64,000 nt of DNA from Ostrinia nubilalis (GCF_963855985.1 NC_087117.1:315001-379000), one strand, 5' to 3'; numbered from the stretch's first letter, positions 14,112-24,612 are shown. Notes: generated from the sequence alone by a model not told the origin. Numbers and translations: made by a program.

Positions 14112-14742
14112 GCCACACGTTTCAGAAAATAGTTATCATATTTAGAGACAAGGTGGAAGGTGTATTAATTTACACATAATAATATAAAAACGTAGTCATT
14201 TCGTAGTACAAACTTGAGTATCTGTGTGGTGTGTAAATATTTCCTTTCTTGAAATAAAACGGACTCATTTATGTGTGAACAAAATATTCGTATTAGGGTA
14301 ACCACACATCAGAAAATTAATGGATAACTAGAAAAAGTGCCCCTACACAACCTATACCATGATTTAAAAAATTCAAGATAAAGTTGTACTGTTAAACATT
14401 TCTATAAATAGAGCATAATAAAAAAAAGTATACTGATAACAAAATCACCATGTATACAGGGCGATTTTTACTCAATTGTCGAATTCAACTCGGCTGGGCA
14501 GCGTCCGCCGGGAAGCTTCGCGATATTCTCACGTCCGAAATACCGCAGTGTCTTAAGAACTGTGCCACAGCGTACTGAAGGAGATAGCCGAAAGTGGGGA
14601 TTGTCCACTGATCGGCCACATGCTCAGCAGGACGAGGTCGGTTTTAGAAATAAGATACTAACATTAGCCTAAGTTTTTACTAACATTTATGGATCTCTGT
14701 TATCTGAATTACCTAAATACTTTTATTTTATTTTATTTATTT
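14112..14742. other. Spacer inside the inverted duplication, no gene seen
   Basis: AT-rich sequence between the left arm and the RTE fragment. Nothing recognisable beyond short words shared with other repeats. Confidence 0.4.
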
Positions 14743-15160
14743 AAGACTGACCAGTGTGTGTTGCCAGTGATGGTATACGGATCTGAGACGTGGTCGTTTA
14801 CTATGGGCCTCATGAAGGCTCAAGGTCACCCAAAGGGCCATGGAGCGAGCTATGCTCGGAGTTTCCCTACGTGATCGAATCAGAAATGAGGAGATTCGTA
14901 GGAGAACCAAAGTGACTGACATAGCCCGCAGAATAGCTAAAATCAAGTGGCAGCTTGGGCAAGGCACATAGCTCGTAGAGCTGATGGCCGCTGGGGCAGG
15001 AAAGTTCTTGAGTGGCGACGACGAGCCGGAAGACGTGGCGTGGACCGACGTTTTGGTGAAGGTCGCGGGAGGTACCTGGATGCGAGCGGCACAGAACCGG
15101 CCATTGTGGAAATCTTTGGGGGAGGCCTTTGACCAGCAGTGGACGTCTTTTGGCTGAAAC
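14743..15160 (+). mobile_element. RTE-clade LINE, 3' end of ORF (degenerate)
   Basis: Conceptual translation in shifting frames gives LPVMVYGSETWSFTM, then RAMLGVSLRDRIRNEEIRR, VTDIARRIAKIKWQ, HIARRADGRWGRKVLEWR and a DRRFGEG-like segment ending near QQWTSFG. This order is the C-terminal end of RTE-type reverse transcriptase polyproteins common in Lepidoptera. Frameshifts and an in-frame stop show it is dead. The same tail recurs at least eight more times in this window. Confidence 0.8.
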
Positions 15161-15598
15161 GAACGAACGATTCACTGCTATTGATTAATGAACCGCGGCA
15201 TTAATCGATTTTGTTGTATCACAGCTCTAAATCTATTCCGTATCTCACAATGCGTAGGTACTTTAAATAAAATTATTTTTACGTCGTACTTACCTATTTA
15301 ATTAAAATAAAATCAATAGACTCGGATTTATCTCAAAATACCTCTTAGGCAATAGTACAGAATACCTACTTATACTTTAGTTTTGAGTTTCCTAAAAAAA
15401 TCGACAATGTGGTTAACATACACAAAATCATTACGGAGAATTTAAGAAGAAAGATATTTCTTTAAATACTTTATACAGCAATAATATTTGAATACAATTT
15501 TAAACTGCAAATTTTGTACATAAAATGGTGTAAACTATTTTTATCAAACAATGAGTTGGGCGAGATATTTATCATAGAATTGGTTTTTAGCGTGTGTT
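15161..15598. other. AT-rich spacer, no gene seen
   Basis: Sequence between the RTE tail and the right arm of the inverted duplication; no feature recognised. Confidence 0.4.
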
Positions 15599-16075
15599 CC
15601 GAGGGCTCACTTTACTAGAGCTTTTATTCTGTACTAGTAGAATATATAAACCCTGTACTCTCAGGGTAGCATTGTGGCTACTTCTGCTAAAATTAAAACC
15701 TTACCAAAGGAACTTAGTCTCAAGTTCCAATTTGTAGCATTAAAGTAAATTTTGTGCACTGGTGAACTGAGGGCCCATCGTCTGATTGGATTTTCTTTAT
15801 TTGCAGTAACTATCCAGAGCTCTTATTTTCGTATGTAGCCCTACGATTTACCTCCTAAATATTACCATTCATCAAAATCATCTTATTTGGTCAGATTCAG
15901 TAATTTGGTATTTGACATAGTTCATCTGAGGGACCACATTCGGCGGGTTGTAGCGTCCAACTTACAACACCTACAAATTTATCATTCTGGCTACATTTGT
16001 TTTAGAGGTTCTGCTAAATATTTATGTATACGAAACCTTCGTTTTCCACAGTGGTCTCTCGAAGGGAACGCACAT
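15599..16075 (+). repeat. Right arm of the 477-bp inverted duplication
   Basis: Reverse complement of 13635-14111 with only scattered substitutions. Outside 16075 and inside 15599 similarity stops abruptly, which marks the true arm ends. Confidence 0.8.
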
Positions 16076-16131
16076 GCTAGGAATCCCTCCAAATTGTACC
16101 TCCTAAAGTTAGGGTACAAAATATAGGGCCG

Positions 16132-16182
16132 AGTTGCACCAACTTACTTTCCGTAAGTTTAACAATAACCGGTATTTTATAT
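16132..16182 (+). mobile_element. MITE (GTTGCACCA family), left half, split by insertion
   Basis: gttgcaccaacttac and a gataaccggt-like core mark the left half of a small MITE whose right half (gatggtgcaaccc end) lies at 19631-19721. The two halves are separated by the 3.44-kb element at 16183-19622, whose TSD is MITE sequence. Confidence 0.75.
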
Positions 16183-16194
16183 CCCTCCATAGCA

Positions 16195-16268
16195 AGTGGA
16201 CAGATTCGCAACTGGACAGATTCTCAACTGGACAGATTCTCAGGTGGACGGATTAGCAACTGGACAGA
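16195..16268 (+). repeat. Tandem 16-bp repeats in the left TIR
   Basis: About five units of the form aactggacagattctc, with variants aagtggacagattcgc and aggtggacggattagc. The right TIR (19555-19612) has about four in inverse orientation. Such arrays near transposon ends usually bind transposase. Confidence 0.8.
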
Positions 16269-16407
16269 GTACAGTCATGAGCAATGAATTATAGTTAATA
16301 CATTGAAAGACTTTATTTATAGAAAATAAAACTAAACTAATTCAAGTAAAAAAAAACTTTTGAATACCGGGACAAAGGATGATGGGCACAAATGTATGGA
16401 AAGTGGT

Positions 16408-17122
16408 ATGTGCATGTGGATTGAGTGATCCTTGCTTCAATCTTAACAAAAATCGAGGAAGTTTTACTTAAAATATGTTAAAACATTGCGATGAAGTTTA
16501 AAAATTTGTTAAACCTAAGATAAAAATGTTATGGCCAATAAATAGGAGCACTCATACCGCACGCTTTAAGAAAACGTCAACATGTTTATTTCAGAAAATA
16601 AAGCCTTTCCACTTCTTTTTATAGTATTGAAAAATTGTTAAGAATATGTTAAAACTATTAACAAATTCAGAAATTCCTTGCACGTCCCGTTCCAAAGTTA
16701 TGACGATTATTTAGGATCACTCACACCGCACACGGGCCGTATGAGTGCTCTTCAAAATAATGACTTTTTATTAATAAATACGTTTTATTTCTGTTGGGAA
16801 ATGTGTGCAAACTGACGAGCGAATTTGTTAAAGAATAAGTGTGACAAAATTTAAAAGCTGAAGGAAGAAATTAACCTTTATTCTTTCCTCCAATATGCCG
16901 TGTGAGTGATCCTTACTTTTACCTCTATCTGCTCATATGTAGTTCGTAGGCAGACTGAGATAGTATCTAAAATTGTTAATTGTTTTTAACAATTATTTGG
17001 CATATATTTTGCTTTTATTAAGGTCATAATTTAAGAAATATCAGGCTTAGATGATTCCTAAAGGAAAATGTTGATTAGGGTACATATGATTTTTTATTTT
17101 GTGAGACTGTTCCGATTCGTCA
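16408..17122 (+). repeat. Palindrome, left arm (715 bp)
   Basis: Pairs with 17445-18159; both arms are 715 bp and I found only isolated mismatches, mostly near the inner end. The arm carries several copies of a gTGAGTGATCC or gTGAGTGCTCC motif, often preceded by a CCGCACGC or GCCGTGT word. No coding frame. A transcript across both arms would fold into a very long double-stranded hairpin. Confidence 0.9.
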
Positions 17123-17167
17123 GACGTGACAATGCAAAACCAATGCAATCTAATATGTAGTAGGTTT

Positions 17168-17244
17168 AGGGGCCTCCGCTAAAACTCGCGGGGGGCGTCC
17201 GTCGCCGCGGTCGGCAGTAGCGCGAGTTTTAGTGGTTTACCCCT
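17168..17244. repeat. Short GC-rich hairpin in the palindrome loop
   Basis: The 322-bp loop holds CTAAAACTCGCG and its complement CGCGAGTTTTAG around a very GC-rich core, with AGGGG and CCCCT outside. It is much richer in GC than the arms and may be a separate insertion. Confidence 0.6.
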
Positions 17245-17444
17245 ACATCTTGAATGATAGAAATAAAGAAACATTAGGTACAATTGTTTATAGGATTGAA
17301 CTCAAATTTGACTTGTATATGAATTGAGAAAGATACTCACGGTTTTATTTAAATGAATTACAAATTTCTCAACAAAACTGTTTTTTTTGGTTGGACTATA
17401 AAATACGATAAAATAATATTATTAAATCTCACATGTAAACTTCC

Positions 17445-18159
17445 GATGAATCGAAACAGTCTCTCAAAATAAAAAAATCATACGTACCCTAATCAACATT
17501 TTCCTTTAGGAATCATCTAAGCCTGATATTTCTTAAATTATGACCTTAATAAAAGCAAAATATATGCCAAATAATTGTTAAAAACAATTAACAATTTTAG
17601 ATACTATCTCAGTCTGCCTACGAACTACATATGAGCAGATAGAGGTAAAAGTAAGGATCACTCACACGGCATATTGGAGGAAAGAATAAAGGTTAATTTC
17701 TTCCTTCAGCTTTTAAATTTTGTCACACTTATTCTTTAACAAATTCGCTCGTCAGTTTGCACACATTTCCCAACAGAAATAAAACGTATTTATTAATAAA
17801 AAGTCATTATTTTGAAGAGCACTCATACGGCCCGTGTGCGGTGTGAGTGATCCTAAATAATCGTCATAACTTTGGAACGGGACGTGCAAGGAATTTCTGA
17901 ATTTGTTAATAGTTTTAACATATTCTTAACAATTTTTCAATACTATAAAAAGAAGTGGAAAGGCTTTATTTTCTGAAATAAACATGTTGACGTTTTCTTA
18001 AAGCGTGCGGTATGAGTGCTCCTATTTATTGGCCATAACATTTTTATCTTAGGTTTAACAAATTTTTAAACTTCATCGCAATGTTTTAACATATTTTAAG
18101 TAAAACTTCCTCGATTTTTGTTAAGATTGAAGCAAGGATCACTCAATCCACATGCACAT
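17445..18159 (-). repeat. Palindrome, right arm (715 bp)
   Basis: Reverse complement of 16408-17122. The outer boundary is sharp: atgtgcatgtgg pairs with ccacatgcacat and similarity ends immediately outside. Confidence 0.9.
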
Positions 18160-18370
18160 GAAAGTGGTGGGTTTCTTCGAACGCAACCAGATCTGAGGCT
18201 AGTGGCCATAGTAAATTAAATTCATAAATTAAATTAAATTAAATTCATAAATTCATTTATTTTTGCAAATAGGCTTTTATAAAGCACTTTTCCTGTAGTA
18301 AATAGTGATAAAAACTTCTACTTATTTTAGTATCAACGATTTTCGATTCTTTTTTAAATAACTGTAGAAA

Positions 18371-19010
18371 CAAAAAAAAAACCGGCCAAGTGCGTGTCGG
18401 ACTCACGCACAAAGGGTTCCGTACCATTGATTTATGAAATTATTATTTTTTAATTTAAGTTATTTGTATGAAAGATTACGCGGTAATAAACGGTTTACGA
18501 TTTACGAGGTATTAAAAAAAACTACTTACTAGATCTTGTTCAAAACAATTTTCGTTAGTAGTTTTTACAGTCATCATATGTTTTTTTCAGATTTTTCATT
18601 TTCTTATTTTAGAAGTTAGAGGGGGGGGGGGGGGGGAGGGCAACTTTTTTCCACTTGGAAGCGTCTGTCACGCAAACTATTCGGTTTAGAAAAAAAATAT
18701 CTTAGAAACCTCTATATCACATTTTGAAGACCTATCCATAGATACCCCACACGTACGTGTTTGATGAAAAAAAAATTTTTTAAGTTTCAGTTCTGAGTAT
18801 GGGGAGCCACCAATATTTATTATTATTTTTTTATTTTTGCATCAAAATCTTAATGCGGTTCACAGAATACACCTACCTACCAAGTTTCAACAGTATAGCT
18901 CTTATGGTTTCGGAAAAAATAGCTGTGACATACGGACAGACAGACAGACAGACATGACGAATCTATAAGGGTTCCGTTTTTTGCCATTTGGCTACGGAAC
19001 CCTAAAAAAG
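18371..19010 (+). mobile_element. Lepidopteran dispersed repeat (ccggccaagtgcg... type)
   Basis: Begins aaccggccaagtgcgtgtcg with ggttccgtacc soon after, and ends gacagacagacagacatgac ... ggctacggaaccctaaa. I recognise this as a very common lepidopteran repeat, class uncertain. It includes a run of 16 G at 18621-18636. It lies within the 3.44-kb element. Confidence 0.65.
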
Positions 19011-19554
19011 GGATAGCACACTCATACAAGCCGCGTGCGCGCAAGCGTGCGGTGCGTTTGAATGAAGATAACTTTTTTTTTTAATGGCAACCAAACCTCT
19101 CTGGGAGGTTTATTTCTGCCAATGTCGAGTGAAAAATAATTGACATAGTTATCAATAGAACGTGGGTGTTTCAGTTCTATTGATTTTTCATGGATTCCGT
19201 GGAGTTAAATATGCCCGTAAGCAGGTTTCGAGACGCCACCGGGTCCAAAGCGGGTTGTTCGTACGAGTATTTCAATGTTTTTTATAATTTATCACTTCAC
19301 TGCACTTTAGAACACAAAATAACACCAAATTTGTACACTAAAGTCCATTAAATAATAAATTGAAACCATTAAAACAGATCGACCATGCTTCCCGTTCAAC
19401 TACCCTCCACGGAATCCTGAAGATAACTTACTTCCCTTCTTTATACTATGTCACTAGCTTATTCAAATAATGCATTACATGATATAGGTTCAAATTAATA
19501 TTACACAAACTACTGTACAGGAGGTTGTTTTTATGTTATGGACTGTACATGTCC
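19011..19554. other. Unassigned interior of the 3.44-kb element
   Basis: No open frame or known repeat. gattccgtggag near 19193 and ctccacggaatcc near 19405 form a short inverted pair that may delimit a small nested element. Confidence 0.35.
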
Positions 19555-19622
19555 CGTCCAGTTGCTAATCCGTCCACCTGAGAATCTGTCCAGTTGCGAA
19601 TCTGTCCACTTGCTATGGAGGG

Positions 19623-19721
19623 TTTTATATTTGTAATAACGTTAACCAGTGATTTTAGTATGGAGTTTGACAGATTTTTTACGTTTTGTTAAAGTCAAAG
19701 TGAGATGGTGCAACCCTTAAT
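19623..19721 (+). mobile_element. MITE (GTTGCACCA family), right half
   Basis: Continues the MITE cut at 16182: cgttaaccagtg, gagtttgacagatttttt and the terminal gatggtgcaaccc. Other copies in the window are intact, which confirms the join. Confidence 0.75.
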
Positions 19722-19938
19722 GCGATGGGGATTCCTCTGCCAGTTTACCTTCGGGGGGGCTCCTCTAAATAGAAATCTGGAGAAAACACCAATCACAACA
19801 CCACAAAAATCACGTACCTAGTTACTTACCTAAAAAATGAAAGAGGACTAGGAAAAAAGAAGTAGGTCCTACCAAGCAGTGTGACAACGGGAATATAATA
19901 GGGGGAAAAATTACGATGATGACCTAAATCTGTATTGA

Positions 19939-20012
19939 ATCCTACTAATATTATAAATGCGAAAGTTTGGATGTCTGGATGTTTTTTACTCTCACGCAAA
20001 AACCACTGAACG
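19939..20012 (+). mobile_element. Lep1-type Helitron-like remnant, left part
   Basis: Starts TCCTACTAATATTATAAATG and continues to cactgaacg, where the Gypsy element interrupts it. The right part resumes at 24841 with gaacggattttgatg. Complete relatives at 45478 and near 53400 have this sequence uninterrupted. Confidence 0.7.
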
Positions 20013-20240
20013 TGTTGTGTATGTGTACGAGGTAACAGTAAACTCCTTGTATATCAATACGGGTTTTATTTGACTTTGTTACAATTTACAATTATTTAAT
20101 GTACGACCAATATGGAGTGCAATCCAGAGTGAATCCGTGGGCGGAACCGGAAGCCGCTAAGTTGTCAAGTCCGAGATGCAATAGCGATAGGGCTCTAGTC
20201 CTAGATGTATTTGAGATAGGGCGGTATCTAGTGGCCAACA
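20013..20240 (-). repeat. Gypsy 3' LTR
   Basis: 228 bp, TGTTGTGTATG...GTGGCCAACA, identical to the copy at 24613-24840. Confidence 0.95.
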
Positions 20241-20250
20241 TTCTCTCCCT
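20241..20250 (-). other. Gypsy polypurine tract
   Basis: Minus strand reads AGGGAGAGAA directly against the 3' LTR; this is the plus-strand DNA primer. The ORF stop lies only a few bases before it. Confidence 0.8.
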
Positions 20251-20256
20251 TGTTAT

Positions 20257-23200
20257 TTATAGGTTCAGTCGTTGCGGCTGCCTAATAGTTCGGCCGCTCC
20301 GGCGTAACACTGTTTCTCTTGCCGGCTGTGGAGGAGTTAACACGGTCTCCTGCAATACCGGGCCTTGAGCATGCAATCCTCCACCACTCATTTCACTTGT
20401 CATCGGTGAAGGTGAAGGTAAAGATGGTGTGGCACTTGCCCTCGGTGAAGATGGTGTGGCACTTGCCCTCGGTGAAAACGGTGTGGTGGAGCTCATGTGT
20501 GTAGACTGCAATACTTCTTGCGGTTCTCTTGGTGCTGACAGGTAATTGTCCGGTGTATATGAGTTACTTTCCATGCATGCCGATTTCAGTATCTGATCAA
20601 CATGTCTGTGGTGTATCCTTCCATCTACCTCTACTTCATAATGTAGTTTTCCTCTTCTGTTTATAATATATCCAAATCTCCATTTGTTGTTATCATACAT
20701 TCTAATTTGTACTCGCTCTCCACTTTTAAATTCTTTGTTAAAATTTTTCTCTTCATTACTGTCATTGTTTATCCTTTCATATGTATCTCTCTTTACCAAG
20801 TCTATCTTCGTTCTGTATATTCTTTTAAACATCATCTCAGCCGGGCTCAACCCTGTTGTGCTATTAGGAGTTTTTCTATACATTATAAGGAATTTGGATA
20901 ATTTGTCTTGTAAAGATCCTTCTTCATTAACCATTGCTTTCAGTTTGTTTTTCAGCGTTTGCACATATCTTTCTGCTTGGCCGTTCGTAGATGGGTGAAA
21001 AGGAGCAGTAAACTTGGCTTGGATTCCATTTTCTTTCAGAAATCTTTGCATTTCTTCCGATTTGAACTGTGTACCATTATCAGAAACTTGAGTGATTGGT
21101 AGACCAAAAGTAGTGTATAATCTTTTTAGTATATTTATGGTAGATGTGGCAGTGATAGAGGTAGTAGGTATCACTTCCAGCCATTTTGTGTATGCATCCA
21201 CCACTACAAGAAAATATTTGTTCATGAAAGGGCCCGCATAATCTATGTGAATACGGCTCCATGGCTCTTTTGGGTATTCCCAACTATGTGTAGGTACTTT
21301 GGTTGGGTTTTTCTGCATCAAACAACACATTTTGCATTGTTTTACCATATTTTCTATGTCTGCATCTATATTTTTCCACCACACATAGCTTCTGGCTAAT
21401 GCTTTCATTTTTACAATCCCTGTATGAGCTGTATGTAGTTCCTCTAATATTTTTGGTTGTAATTCTTTTGGTATAACAATCCTTATCCCATAAAAAATGC
21501 AGTTATTTTGTAAAGAGAATTCATGTAGTCTCTTAGGGTCATGTATTCCTGATTGTATGTCCATGTATAGTTTTTGAAGTTGCTGGTCTCTCGCTGTAGC
21601 TCTTTTTATTTCTTGTAATGTAATGGGCATTTCTGTAATTTGGTTCAGGTAGAATGCATCATCATCTGTCAGTTTACTTTCTGCTACTTTATTATTATTA
21701 TTCTGTTGCAATCTTGAAAAATAGTCTGCGTTTGCATGTTCTGTTGTTTTCCTTAGCTTTATTGTATAATCAAATCCTGCCAAAAAGTTTGCATAGTGTA
21801 CTAATCTTATCGCTGTAGTTGCAGGTGTCACTTTTTCTGGGTGTAAAATTCTAGCAAGTGGTTGGTTATCGATGATCAGAGTAACTTTTCTTCCATAGCA
21901 GAATTGGAAGAATTTCTTCAATCCCCAAATAAGTGCTGCTGCTTCTTTATCTAGTTGGCTGTAGCCTTCTTCCGCTTTAGTTAGGGATCTTGATGCAAAA
22001 GCTATTGGTCGCTCAGTTTTGTCTGGCATGATATGCGATAGTACAGCTCCAAATCCCATTGGTGATGCGTCAGTGGCCAGGGTTACTGGCAGATTTACAT
22101 GATATGGTATCAGCACTTTTTCTCCACATAGCTCCTCTTTGAGTTCTTGAAAAATCCTGTTGCATTCCTTTGTCCACACAAACTTCGTGTCTTTATGTAA
22201 TAGTTTATATAGTGGATTGAGCTTTGAAGCTAGGTTTGGTATGAATTGTTGGTAATAATTTATCATACCCAGAAATGTGCGAAGAGATGATGTATCTGTT
22301 GGGCACGGGCTATTCTTGATATCATTTACTTTTTCCTGTGTCGGGTGTAGGCCTTTTTCATCTATAACGTGTCCGAGGTAGTTTACCGACTTTTGCATGA
22401 ATTGACATTTCTTCCTATTTAAGTGTAGTCCGCATTGTTGTAATTTCTGGAATACTCTTCTAATTCTTTGTAGTAATTGTATGTATGTAGCTCCTTGTAG
22501 GGCAATGTCATCAAAAAAACATGCTGTACCTTCCATTCCTTGAAGAGTTTGATCCATGTATCTTTGCCAAATATTGGGTGCAATTTTCACTCCAAACATT
22601 AGTCTTTTGACTTTATATGTACCTTTGGACGTACTTATGGCTTGCATTTCTGCTGTTTCCTCATTGGTTTTCATGTGCAAGTACGCCTGGTTTATGTCAA
22701 GTGTGCAAAAATATTTTCCTCCACTCAATTTCGCAAATATTTCCTCTATTCTCGGTATTGGGTAGTTATCACTTTCTAGGCTTTTATTTAGAGTTGCTCT
22801 GTAGTCTGCACATAATCGTACCTTCCCATTTTGTTTCATTACCGGAACTACTGGAGTACCCCATTTTGAGTAGTTAACTTTTTCCAGAATTTTTGCCTTT
22901 TCTAACCTATCAATCTCTGCTTCCACTTGATCTTTGAGAGCTAATGGTACTGGTCGTGGTTTCAAAAATATGGGTGATGTTCCTTCCTTCAATTTAAAGG
23001 TAGCTTCATAATCATTTATTTCTCCGATGTCTTCAGAAAACAACTCTGCATATTCATGCAATAACATCTGTAATCTTTCACCAAATTCTTTTTCCGTGAT
23101 ATCGTTTCCTTCTTTATTTATTGAATTTACTTCAAATTGAATTTTTAGTTTTCTTATCCATTCCCTTCCGACCACCGGGTCTACTTCTCTATCGATCACA

Positions 23201-24414
23201 AATACTCTTCCTTCTATTTCTTTATTTTTATATTTGATATTTAAGTTGCAGGTTCCCATCGGTTGTATTGTTTCTCCAGTATATGTTTTCAATTTTATTG
23301 AAGTTTCTTGTAGCTTGATATCTTTGAAATGCCTGATGAAGTATGTAGAGGAGCAGGTTGTAACTGCTGCGCCAGTGTCCAGTTCCCAGGTATGTGCTTT
23401 TCCATTGATTTGTAATGTGATATTGAACTTGTCGTTTTGTGTAATATTGTTTTCCATAGGTATTTTATGTATTTCAAATATTTCCTCATCACTCTCTTCT
23501 ACTGTATTAGACATGCCTTCAACTTCCAGTTGTTTCTGATCTTTGAAGCAAACTGATTGGAGGTGTCCTTTTTTATTGCAAATTTGACAATATAGTTTGT
23601 TCGCAATCCGGCAGTTACTTGCTTTATGGTTATCTTTTCCACACCTAAAGCACTTAATAGTTTTTCTTTCTTGACTAGCGCTGTTAATATTTGTTTTAGC
23701 ATTATTCTTGTTATTTGTATTGTATGTATTCGTATTGTATGTATTTTTCTTGTTCTTATGTAATGTAATTTTATTTATGTTTGTATTTGCATTATCCATT
23801 TCTTTAGTTTCAGATTTTGAGGTCTCGATAGCCATTGCGATTCTTATGAGGTCTTCCACTTTTGTTGTAGGTGGTTCTTGAAGTAATCTCTCCTTTATTT
23901 CAGCACTGCGCAGGCCCCGGATGAACTGAACTCGCAAGTGGGTATCGAAGGTGCTGTTCTGGCATCCATTACACACAAAGTTGCACTTTCCCCCAATTTC
24001 TCTTAGCCCTGCTACATAATTAGCAATAGACTCATACTCATGCTGTGATCTCAAGCAGAATTTGTGTTGTAAAGCCACTTCACCTGGTTCAGGTGCAATA
24101 TGATTTCGTAGTATTTTGACAAGCTCATTGTAGTCCTTGCCTTCCGGTGTACTCGGAGATGTAATATTTTTAAGCACCTGATAGTATTTAGGGCCAATAC
24201 AATTTAAGAAGATGTGTGCCTTTGTAGTGGCATTTGTCACGCCTTTCAAATTGATATAGTTCTCCAGCCTTTGTAGATATGAATCGAATGATTCGTTAAT
24301 TTCGTCGTAAGGTTGCAATGATATTCCACTTACGGAATTATTTTGTTGTTGCTCCTGCATGCGCGCCATTGTTTCCAGCATTTTGGTGAGTACGTGTGCC
24401 AGTTGTCCCTCCAT
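20257..24414 (-). CDS. Gypsy Gag-Pol polyprotein, 1385 aa
   Basis: One uninterrupted frame encodes Gag and Pol together. In order: Gag with two CCHC zinc knuckles (about residues 255-268 and 276-289); aspartic protease DTG near 346; reverse transcriptase with FFDD at about 633-636; RNase H with ATDASP near 780; integrase with an HHCC domain (about 994-1030) and a D1058-D1112-E1148 triad. The C-terminal tail has a duplicated SPRASATPS unit and a basic end. It makes virus-like particles, copies its RNA and integrates the DNA. All key residues I looked for are present, so this copy may be active. No envelope frame follows. Confidence 0.95.
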   Translation of the reverse strand: MEGQLAHVLTKMLETMARMQEQQQNNSVSGISLQPYDEINESFDSYLQRLENYINLKGVTNATTKAHIFLNCIGPKYYQVLKNITSPSTPEGKDYNELVKILRNHIAPEPGEVALQHKFCLRSQHEYESIANYVAGLREIGGKCNFVCNGCQNSTFDTHLRVQFIRGLRSAEIKERLLQEPPTTKVEDLIRIAMAIETSKSETKEMDNANTNINKITLHKNKKNTYNTNTYNTNNKNNAKTNINSASQERKTIKCFRCGKDNHKASNCRIANKLYCQICNKKGHLQSVCFKDQKQLEVEGMSNTVEESDEEIFEIHKIPMENNITQNDKFNITLQINGKAHTWELDTGAAVTTCSSTYFIRHFKDIKLQETSIKLKTYTGETIQPMGTCNLNIKYKNKEIEGRVFVIDREVDPVVGREWIRKLKIQFEVNSINKEGNDITEKEFGERLQMLLHEYAELFSEDIGEINDYEATFKLKEGTSPIFLKPRPVPLALKDQVEAEIDRLEKAKILEKVNYSKWGTPVVPVMKQNGKVRLCADYRATLNKSLESDNYPIPRIEEIFAKLSGGKYFCTLDINQAYLHMKTNEETAEMQAISTSKGTYKVKRLMFGVKIAPNIWQRYMDQTLQGMEGTACFFDDIALQGATYIQLLQRIRRVFQKLQQCGLHLNRKKCQFMQKSVNYLGHVIDEKGLHPTQEKVNDIKNSPCPTDTSSLRTFLGMINYYQQFIPNLASKLNPLYKLLHKDTKFVWTKECNRIFQELKEELCGEKVLIPYHVNLPVTLATDASPMGFGAVLSHIMPDKTERPIAFASRSLTKAEEGYSQLDKEAAALIWGLKKFFQFCYGRKVTLIIDNQPLARILHPEKVTPATTAIRLVHYANFLAGFDYTIKLRKTTEHANADYFSRLQQNNNNKVAESKLTDDDAFYLNQITEMPITLQEIKRATARDQQLQKLYMDIQSGIHDPKRLHEFSLQNNCIFYGIRIVIPKELQPKILEELHTAHTGIVKMKALARSYVWWKNIDADIENMVKQCKMCCLMQKNPTKVPTHSWEYPKEPWSRIHIDYAGPFMNKYFLVVVDAYTKWLEVIPTTSITATSTINILKRLYTTFGLPITQVSDNGTQFKSEEMQRFLKENGIQAKFTAPFHPSTNGQAERYVQTLKNKLKAMVNEEGSLQDKLSKFLIMYRKTPNSTTGLSPAEMMFKRIYRTKIDLVKRDTYERINNDSNEEKNFNKEFKSGERVQIRMYDNNKWRFGYIINRRGKLHYEVEVDGRIHHRHVDQILKSACMESNSYTPDNYLSAPREPQEVLQSTHMSSTTPFSPRASATPSSPRASATPSLPSPSPMTSEMSGGGLHAQGPVLQETVLTPPQPARETVLRRSGRTIRQPQRLNL

Positions 24415-24596
24415 TGTAGCAATTTGTTTGGAAAGGAAAACAGGATGTTGTGTAGCGGGCTATCAACACAGGTAATAGGAGGCCCCTGGAAAGATGGGAG
24501 TTTAGGTGTAAGGACATGAGTTTGGGCACATTTTGGAGGTTATTCATCCACTTGAAGTACACGCACAAGGTATTTCACTTTCCGTAGATTCGTTTC

Positions 24597-24610
24597 GGTC
24601 CTCGTCGCCA
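24597..24610 (-). other. Gypsy primer-binding site (tRNA-Ser type)
   Basis: Minus strand reads TGGCGACGAGGACC two bases after the 5' LTR. TGGCGACGAGG complements the 3' CCTCGTCGCCA end of tRNA-Ser(GCU), as I recall that tRNA; mag-family elements use this primer. Confidence 0.75.
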
Positions 24611-24612
24611 GC

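Larger units (their letters stand above)
16183..19622. mobile_element. 3440-bp TIR element with 8-bp TSD and large internal palindrome
   Basis: The ends are inverted copies beginning CCCTCCATAGCAAGTGGACA. Identical 8-bp TTTTATAT flanks lie at 16175-16182 and 19623-19630. The TIRs are made of tandem 16-bp units (core CTGGACAGATTCTCA); the left end has one more unit than the right. Inside are a 715-bp-arm palindrome (16408-18159), a dispersed lepidopteran repeat (18371-19010) and about 500 bp of unassigned DNA. No transposase frame is present, so it is non-autonomous. An 8-bp TSD points to hAT- or P-like transposition, but the termini are not typical of either family as I know them. Confidence 0.85.

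Noticed and set aside
23234..23539. Plus-strand frames of about 100 residues within the Gypsy element
   Set aside because: They are antisense shadows of the Gag-Pol frame.
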